Shown piece after piece: positions 56,901 to 64,000 of a stretch of 64,000 nucleotides of DNA; positions within the stretch are counted from its first letter, which is position 1, and each line of letters opens with the position of its first letter. The notes under the pieces were generated by a model. That model was not told the DNA's origin. It ran no database searches and saw nothing but the letters and a program-made list of their open reading frames with translations. Origin of the DNA: Datnioides undecimradiatus (lineage: Eukaryota; Chordata; Actinopteri; Lobotiformes; Datnioididae); the NCBI GenBank assembly GCA_008933995.1, contig WARS01002855.1, forward strand, positions 867,001-931,000. The letters are read 5' to 3'. Position numbers and translations under genes: made by a program.

Positions 56901-57860
56901 ACTTCTCAGTTCGTCCGTCTTAACTTCAGGAAGCAGATCGAGCTTAAGTAGAGGTTTGATGCTGAACAGTAACTACGGCTGCTACGTTTAGCGCGCCAGA
57001 ACAGTGTTTCCATCTGAAATGCAATTGGAACAGAAGTTTAAGGAGCATGAAGTTAAAAAGTACAATTACCTCAAAAACAAGAACATGGCAGGACTTCAGT
57101 CACTGAAATAGGTTACTTTCCATCACTGCCAGACACACGATATCACTTTACCGCAAATATTAATTATGTTTCATTGTTTTAATCGGTTTTGTTTGTTTAT
57201 GTATGAATCTGTGCTGTAGTATTAGAATTCGATCTGCATTTCATAAATAATCACAAACAATACAGCAACACTGATTTAATGATGACAATGACCCGAGGTG
57301 CATTTGTGTAAATAAAGACTCAAGGACAATGTAGAGTAAAGGTGTGAACATGTGTAGCAGGTTTGTGCATTTGTGATAATAAACACACATGATCTATCTT
57401 TACAGGCGCTGACGATCAGAGGGCGACTCCAACAAAACTCATGACTCACTTCTCGGGAAGGGCGTGGTTTTAACGGAAAAACACTGAATAGGACACTCTG
57501 CGATGTGAAGTCGTAGAAAGAACAGGTTTCAGCGTCAGTCAGACAGAGCTGTTGGAGGCCTCACAGTGCTGCTGCTGTCCAGCTGCTGTCCAGCTGCAGT
57601 ATATTAACATATATAACTGCCGGGCATGTTCCTGATCTTGTGCATCACAGTGCCGTGTTTAACACACATATCTTTATGGACTATGGACTGCCTGCTGTTA
57701 CAGTGCATCTATTATTCTTCAGTATTATTAATAATGAAAAACCTTAAGCCTTTGAGTTTGAGTTGAGTTTTGTCCTTTATATGTAAAGCGATTAAAAGTA
57801 TGATGGAGACCTGCAATGTTGTTTTGTTTTTATCCTTTGATGATTCAGGACGCAGAACAC
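53924..57860. repeat. Tandem segmental duplication, unit 2
   Basis: Paralogue of 45,872-50,005 carrying the second MHC class I gene. The offset is 8048 bp at the start codon. It keeps the un-inserted TTAA site at 57728-57731. Confidence 0.85.
54049..56845 (+). pseudogene. MHC class I alpha chain gene, copy 2 (frame-broken as sequenced)
   Basis: Exon 1 (54049-54097) encodes MKTLFLLLVFCHGSSA, one residue different from copy 1, with donor GTAGAT where copy 1 has GTAAGAT. Alpha-1 (about 54,265-54,540), alpha-2 (about 54,746-55,030) and alpha-3 (about 55,455-55,735) are recognisable by DNA match to copy 1, but each holds several frameshifts. The transmembrane exon (about 56,392-56,500) is open and reads VVLGLLLLLLLIAG. 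The final exon ends ASDSL and a TGA at 56,843-56,845. Indels relative to copy 1 are frequent in introns and exons alike, mostly one base in homopolymers. It is either a pseudogene or a poorly polished sequence. Confidence 0.82.
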
Positions 57861-58727
57861 TGAGGCTGCACAGTTATTTTCATTCATTAGTATAATTAAA
57901 TGTAATTCACTCAACAGGTAACTCTGGAGTTCATCTCTGTGCAGGTCATGTTCCTGTTGACAGCGTCACCGCCTCGTCTCTGTGCATGTGTCAGTGTTGT
58001 GTTTTGTGTGACAACTTGATAAACGACTCTGGATCAGCTTCTTAAGGGCTTTTATTTCTGTGTAGCCAGCAGCTGTCAGCTGACTCTGGATCTAGCTGTA
58101 AGAACACATTTCTGTGTCAGCAGCAGCTTGATAAACTGACTCTGTGGATCAGCTGTAAGACACATTTCTGTGTGTCAGCAACCCGTCAACTGACTCTGGA
58201 TCAGCTGTGGAGCACATTTCTGTGCTCCTCTTTTCAGCGCTGCTTGTTTTTTAACTCTGTATCTGAAACAGATGAGAAGGATTTCGGTCGTCGGGCGTCT
58301 GGATCTGAAGTTATCAGAAACAGCTAAACGTTAGCAACAGCTCGGCTGCCGCCTCAGGACGTCCCATTAAATGCGACCGACAGCGTGGGGAGAAACAGTG
58401 TGGTTTTAGGTGGAACCTTTATTCAGTGTTTCTCTGGGTTTGAATCCCAGCGGCTCTGTTTTGAGCTTTTGGAGGAGACCTCTGTGGAGAATTCAGCTCC
58501 CAGTAAAAACCTCCTGAACCATCAACACTGAAGGAATCCCAGCTGACAGGAAGACAACAACTCCCAGCATGACACCTGGTGAAACCTCGATGCTACAGCT
58601 GCAGCACAGCGACACCTGGTGACTGAAACAGTTTACTGCAGCCATTTACAGCTGGAGCTGAAGCACCGAGAGTTTCAATTTCAGTGTCTTAAACATCCCA
58701 AAATAACCCTGAATGATGTTTTATTTA

Positions 58728-58758
<31 letters not shown>

Positions 58759-59029
58759 CTTTAGATGAGATCAACTACTACAAAGTCAATGAAATGCAGT
58801 CAGCATCTAACTATGTACAGTCGATGTGGGTATTTCTTATATACTGATGTTAAAATGTCCTGATATACATGTTTTTTAATTTGTTCATTTCTCTGTAACA
58901 TTATGCATTATATGTTACTGTGCAACATTTCACAGTAACATCATTAATAAATGCACTGTACAAAAACAAAAATATTTTCCTCACTCCAAATATTTATTAA
59001 TGTGTTTTTTGGTTGATGTTTATGCAGCT
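57861..59029. other. Spacer with minisatellite
   Basis: Apart from the tandem repeat at about 58,009-58,225 and a (TTA)n run at about 58,733-58,760, no feature is recognised. Confidence 0.5.
58009..58225. repeat. About 54-bp minisatellite, four units
   Basis: Four imperfect units built around CTGACTCTGGATCAGCTGTA and ACATTTCTGTGTCAGCAGC. Confidence 0.8.
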
Positions 59030-59275
59030 TATCACTTGGTCACTTGTCATTTTGGTCCTTCACCTTTTATTTTCTGTTCCCCTGTTTGTGGAAACCTGAC
59101 TCTCTCTCTCTCCAGACCTTCCCTCAGTGTCTCTGCTCCAGAAGACTCCCTCCTCTCCAGTCAGCTGCCACGCTACAGGTTTCTACCCTGACAGAGCCGT
59201 GATGTTCTGGAGGAAAGATGGAGAGGAGCTTCATGAGGACGTGGACCATGGAGAGATCCTCCCCAACCCTGACAC
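59030..59275 (+). pseudogene. MHC class I fragment: alpha-3 exon, 5' part
   Basis: Starts in the intron sequence that precedes alpha-3 in copies 1 and 2 (TTTTCTGTTCCCCTGTTTGTGG). From the AG at 59114-59115 it reads an unbroken DLPSVSLLQKTPSSPVSC, FYPDRAVMFWRKDGEELHE and HGEILPN. Similarity stops at about 59,275, mid-exon, and a stop follows at once. The immunoglobulin-fold first cysteine is present; the second half of the domain, the membrane and the tail exons are absent. Unlike copies 1 and 2 this piece has no frameshift. Confidence 0.85.
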
Positions 59276-59842
59276 TGTATAAAATAGTGGAGGGATTTCA
59301 AACCATCTGCTGTGATTGAGCCATGCACTTAACATTTCAGTGATTCTGTCTGGTGCACTGTAAAAGAAAAAGAGGCTAGATGTGAATCACGTCAATTTAA
59401 ACCTACAGAAAAAGATTACGAGCTCCGGTACATCAAGAAACTCCTATTTTAAAACCGTCTTGATTTACAGAAACTGCATTTTAACACCTGCCAAATGCAC
59501 ACAAATGAAAAAGGATGCTGCATTTTCCTTTAGTGTTTATTTTAGGTTATAGAAAAGCATAAAAATATCCTGGATGGTGCTGAATTTAGCGTATCACGCC
59601 ACTCATACCTGACGGTCTAAGACTTGATCCACTCACACACAAGACTCTCTGTCATTCCTCAGTCTTAATATCAACATTTATAGGTGTTGCTGCATATTAT
59701 TGTATTTTTTTACTATATTTTTGAGCATATAGATGTTTTCACTCTACAGAGACAAAGCAGTCATTGTTATTTCTAAACCAAAAAAGAAGAAGAAGAAAGA
59801 CGGACTAGAGATGCACCCTGGGACGGCCCTTGCTGGTGTCTG
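59276..59842. other. Spacer after the MHC fragment
   Basis: No gene or known repeat is seen; a short AAG-rich run lies at about 59,780-59,800. Confidence 0.5.
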
Positions 59843-60420
59843 GGGACTGATGCAACCACATGGTCTGCATACAGCAACAACCTGGGCCTTAAGTTTAGAG
59901 TTTAGACTCTTTGACTGTGTTTTTTTCAGGGCCATTATTTTGGAGGTGTCCTCTTATGTTTTCCGGTCTTGTCACGGTGTGTTTGATGTTCATTTCACAT
60001 TGTTTGCGGTAAACTTCACTCTCAGACCTCGGCTGTCCTATGACCTTTTCGAGGGATTTGCGGGAACATGTGTAACGTTTGTGTGTCAGGATCGTGTTGT
60101 TATGCTGCTGTCAGGGCTTGTCTGGACAAGTCTCAGTGGATTAATTTACGAACAGGAGATCTGAATCATAACAGTGGGATTTGGGTTGAATTTAAGGATT
60201 GAAATAATAAAGGCATTGCAGGTTACACTGTTAAAATACAACTTTCTTATGGTTATAGCTTTGGGTTTTGTGTTTTTAACGTATGTATTTGTTGCTGACT
60301 TTGCATTTGTTCTATCTATTTGAGTTCTACTTATTTTACAGGCCCATTGTTGCAAATGAGAAACGATTTGTTGTGTGTCATTGCTGCATGCTACACTATG
60401 ACCCCTATACATATTGGCAA
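59843..60420. repeat. Long dispersed repeat, copy 2
   Basis: Partner of 44,245-44,885, in the same orientation and shorter by a gap of about 100 bp. The central open frame is identical in both copies. Confidence 0.75.
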
Positions 60421-61127
60421 TAACTAAATAAAGAGGCCAAAACAGAAGACCAAACCACCTGACAGTGAAAAGATAATTAGCTGCTTTATAAAAGCTGGCT
60501 GTGATGAGTGGGTTGACAGCTCTGGTATCAGTCAAATGCTATTGTGGGATGTAGTAAAGTACCGCTTAGATAAAACTGAAGGTTGTGCTGCAGGCTAATT
60601 AGCCAGGCATGCTAATTATGGCGGTACTAAATAGGGTAGCAAATGCATTTTCATTTCAAAAAAGTCTGATTTTAAAAAAGGATTATGTTTCAGTGCAAAG
60701 GGTTTGCAGGTGTAAGACTGTTCTTATAACAAGCTGCACCACTACACCTGAAATATCTCAAAATGACTTCATTTGGTGACATAATATTATAAAAACATCT
60801 AACAGTTGTGTATCTGACTCAGAGTCAAAACAAACTCCCTGCAGGAAACCTTCACTCTTTCCCACCCAAAGCTTATTTCCTTGGCTTATTCCCATCATCC
60901 CCAGTATTCCCAGGATCCTCTCACACAAAATGGACACACCCATGTTGGGAGATGTCAAGCAACTGTGACAGTTAAACTGAGTCATCTCTCACAGAGTGAA
61001 TAAGATTAAGTGATTTGAAGTGTTTGAAGGGTATATTAATTGTGTGGTCACCGTTAACGGGTGTGTCCTGCTGAAAGAAGCTGGTTCAGATGCAAGGCAT
61101 GACTCGGCTGTAGTGGATCTTCTCACT
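60421..61127. other. 5' flank of the CEACAM-like gene
   Basis: Presumed promoter region. No element could be pinned down. Confidence 0.4.
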
Positions 61128-64000
61128 ATGGCGTCTCTTCTGTTTCTCCTTTGCATTTTTGGTAAAAATTCACATTTTTATCAACTCAATTTAACACCTG
61201 TTTTATTTGAAACTCTTGAAATTCAAAATGACCTGAACTCCTGAACTTAAACACTTGCCTTTGTTTCAGGATGCTGCATGGGGCAGGATCTTCTGCCAGA
61301 GGGTCCAGTGGAGGGAGTTTTAAGGAAAAATGTCACTTTCAAAACCCTGGTTGATCTCAAAGACTCAACCTTCACTACCTTTGCCTGGTTTTTTGACCGT
61401 GGGAGTGGGCTTGTACCCATCGTCAGTGTAACACCAGCAGGAGTGACCGTGGCTGAAGGCTACCAGGGAAGAGTGCAGGTGAACCGGACCAATGGATTCT
61501 TGACCCTGGGACCACTGAAGGCGAGCGACAGAGGGTATTACAGTGCTACTATGGTAACTCCTGAAATGGAAAAGACGGGAGAGACCATACTCCGAGTTCT
61601 GGGTGAATCATTTTTGCTTTTATGTCTGAACTTGTGCACATGAGTCTAATTTAAAGTGAAAAAGTGAATAAGATCAAAAAAGGTCATTTTCCTGGACTTA
61701 AAATGCAAAAAATACAACATGGTGCATACGTGCATTATATGTTACATTATATATTTGATTGCTGTAATTGCACATCATTATTTTAAACTGTTGCGGAGCT
61801 ACTTTTCAACATTATTGCAACATTATATGAAGGGTAAATTCAGTGTTTTACTATCAAATTTCCCATGTTTTGGTGTCTAAATGACTGTGCTGGACAAATG
61901 CTTTTGAAATTGGTCCAGCATTGATCAGCTGTTCGCAGGAAACAGGCTACAGTGTCCAGTGTAGGACACCTGCACCTCATCAGTGCTCATCCACAATGAG
62001 TGTTTGTTGTTATAGATATCCGTCGACAGGATTCAAAATGCTCCTCTGCGTCCTGCTGCAGCTCAGCACAGTAACTTCAGCTAATAGCATTAGTTCCAGC
62101 CTGTCTGCAGCAGCTCTCTCCAGTCTTGAGAAGCTGTTTCTTTAGGAGGCTTATTGTCTAGAGAAAAGGCAATAAGAGGTATTCTTACTTTTTAACCTTG
62201 TAAAGAATAGACACACCATTGGGATTGACAGAAAAAATACCTTTATTAATGACAGCACAGTATAGTACAGTAAGACAGAGTATAGTGTTGTCTTTCAGTG
62301 ATTTAATAAATAAGATAATTAATAAAAGACAAACTCTGTAATAATACAATGAATTGTAGAGACAGGAGGGGGTCTGAGCACAGCTCTACATGGAGCTGGT
62401 GGAAATATTTAACAGAAAATGCAAAATATTATGAGATGTAAAGAAAAAATGACACAAAATCTTAAATTTTTAAGCCATTATTTTCTAAAAGGCCACTGAT
62501 AGATGGAGAGTTAATCAGAACAGATCAGCACAGAGTAGGATTCTGACTTATCTCCTGTTTCGCAAGGTGAATCTGAACCTAAATGCTGGTGTTGTTATAT
62601 TTAGGATGCTGTAAATTGCACGCGCTGCCCGAGGGTCCAGTGGATGTAGCCTCAGGGAAAACGGTGACATTTAAAACCCTGGTCGATCCCAAAGAGGAGA
62701 TCAAGACTGTGGCCTGGTTCTTCATCAGCGGGACAAGGCTGATCCGCATTGGCATTGTGAACGAGGTGCCGGAGAGCATCGTGTTTGAGGACTACAAAGG
62801 AAGAGCAACGGTGAACATCACCAATGGGTTCCTCACCCTGGGGCCTGTGGACATGAAAGACAACGGGGATTATCATGTCAACATATTAACTGACACAGAA
62901 GCAATGAAGATCGGAGAAACACAGCTCCGAGTTCTGGGTGAGCTACTCTAAAAGATGTTGTCAGGTGTGTCTTTAGCAGCACAGATCTTTGGATGGTTGA
63001 TTGGCTGGTCCACTTTGGTCCAGACTGAAATATCTAAGCAACTGTTGAGTATAGATATCCACTCGCACCACCAGCAAATTGCCATGAAATGCACACCATC
63101 ATCTGTCATCTTCAAAATCTGAATTCATCCAGTGCTTTTCCCATCAGCCTGCTGCTTGAGTTAACTGCTACACAGCAATGTGTTAGCAAGCTAACTGAGA
63201 GGGGGAACATGGATTCATGCACGCTCAAGTTACGTTTAGCTCAAATGCTGCTATAATGGCTGCAGACTCAGGGTCTTATTAAATAACGAACTGTCTAAAG
63301 CTGCTAAAGAACATGCATATATATCGCTCGGCTGTGTATCACCATAAATTATGAAGCAGATTCCTATTTAAATGCAGAGTATTTCTCAACATTTGTCATT
63401 AAAACAACATTCGTGCAGGATTCTGCAGCTTTAGTGGTGGCATTAGTCCTATGGGTGATTTTCTGGTTTTACAAAATTATAATTTTAATTGTATGCTACA
63501 CACCCTTTTTCTAGATACTCTTTAGATTTTGCACAGATCTTCTGGAGGCTGCATGTAAAGAAGATCCAGGAGTGTCAAAGTATTATAAGCTTCCAGTGTT
63601 GGTTCCCATGCTGTTCCCCTATTCAGCACCCATTTGTACGAGACTTGTCATGTCTTGTTATTACAAACAAACAGCTGCAGTGGTTCTCACAAGGGTGTGT
63701 TCTGTACCCTCTATTATGATTATCAAACAGCTATAGTTTTTGGCCCAGGAGGTATTTCATTACATCTGCTGTGCTACATGTGCTTAAGTAAGAACACTGA
63801 CTGTACTGGCAAACCTATACTGTTATGGAAAGAGTCATTGTTTCATCAGTCCAGAAGGAGCACAGGGACACAGCCTCTAACCTGGCGACGTTTGTGCCTG
63901 CACCATATCATTCAGGACCCCTTCACCATTCACATGATTTCTACCTGCAGAGCCAGTGTCAAATGTGACCATCAGGGCCAACGTGACTGAGACGGTGGAG
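61128..64000 (+). CDS. CEACAM-like immunoglobulin-superfamily receptor, 5' part (runs off window)
   Basis: Exon 1 (61128-61161) encodes a signal peptide, MASLLFLLCIF. Exon 2 (61270-61602) and exon 3 (62605-62937) are each 333 nt, phase 1-1. Each encodes a V-type domain beginning GCC and then LPEGPV, with VTFKTLVD, an AWFF core, GFLTLGP and RVLG at the end. Exon 4 opens at 63951 with EPVSNVTIRANVTETVE, the usual start of the following C2-type domain, and is cut by the window end. Neither V domain has the disulphide cysteines in the core, as in CEACAM N-domains, and both carry N-glycosylation sites (NVT, NRT, NIT). Fish CEACAM-like genes share the LP-GP start and the EPVSNV linker. Membrane segment and tail lie outside, so signalling type is unknown. 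The two V exons could also be alternatives rather than consecutive. Confidence 0.85.

Noticed and set aside
62035..62145. Possible separate leader exon (MLLCVLLQLSTVTSA) for the second V exon
   Set aside because: Signal-like sequence but no usable GT donor in the right phase close behind it; left as unlikely.

Overview
The window is vertebrate nuclear DNA, almost certainly from a ray-finned (teleost, probably percomorph) fish. The reasons are short genes with GT-AG introns, frequent (CA)n, (GATA)n and (TTC)n microsatellites, fish-type LINE and MITE remnants, and the linked genes eno2, tpi1 and gnb3. Those three are also close neighbours on human chromosome 12p13, so the left half is a conserved syntenic block. 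None of this was checked by database search; species and paralogue suffixes (a/b) are left open.

Left half (1-26,650). eno2 (neuron-type enolase, + strand, 12 coding exons, 434 aa) converges on tpi1 (triosephosphate isomerase, - strand, 7 exons, 248 aa). gnb3 follows (heterotrimeric G-protein beta-3 type subunit, - strand, 8 coding exons, 342 aa). All three are intact to the base, with every splice site and phase accounted for. Each departs from the usual vertebrate exon layout: eno2 has an additional intron, gnb3 lacks one, and one tpi1 intron is displaced by five codons. Three copies of a roughly 240-bp TIR element lie in or beside these genes.

Middle (26,651-45,870). About 9 kb without a recognisable gene lies upstream of gnb3. 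Next is a six-exon type II membrane C-type lectin (- strand, 297 aa) of the CD209/asialoglycoprotein-receptor kind. A LINE reverse-transcriptase scrap lies in its second intron.

Right (45,870-64,000). This is an immune-type accessory region. Two tandem copies of an MHC class I alpha chain gene (about 8.05 kb apart) and a third fragment (alpha-3 exon only) are present. Both full copies are broken by many small indels, which may be decay or unpolished assembly. They are separated by LINE remnants; copy 1 also carries a TTAA-flanked piggyBac-like insertion that copy 2 lacks. The window ends inside a CEACAM-like immunoglobulin-superfamily gene: signal peptide, two cysteine-free V-type domains, and the start of a third domain.

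Taken together, a glycolytic and G-protein housekeeping block is joined to a C-type lectin / MHC class I / Ig-receptor cluster. This recalls the linkage of lectin and immune-receptor genes around human 12p13 and of lectins with class I genes in the chicken MHC. I found no prokaryotic, viral or CRISPR-like system.
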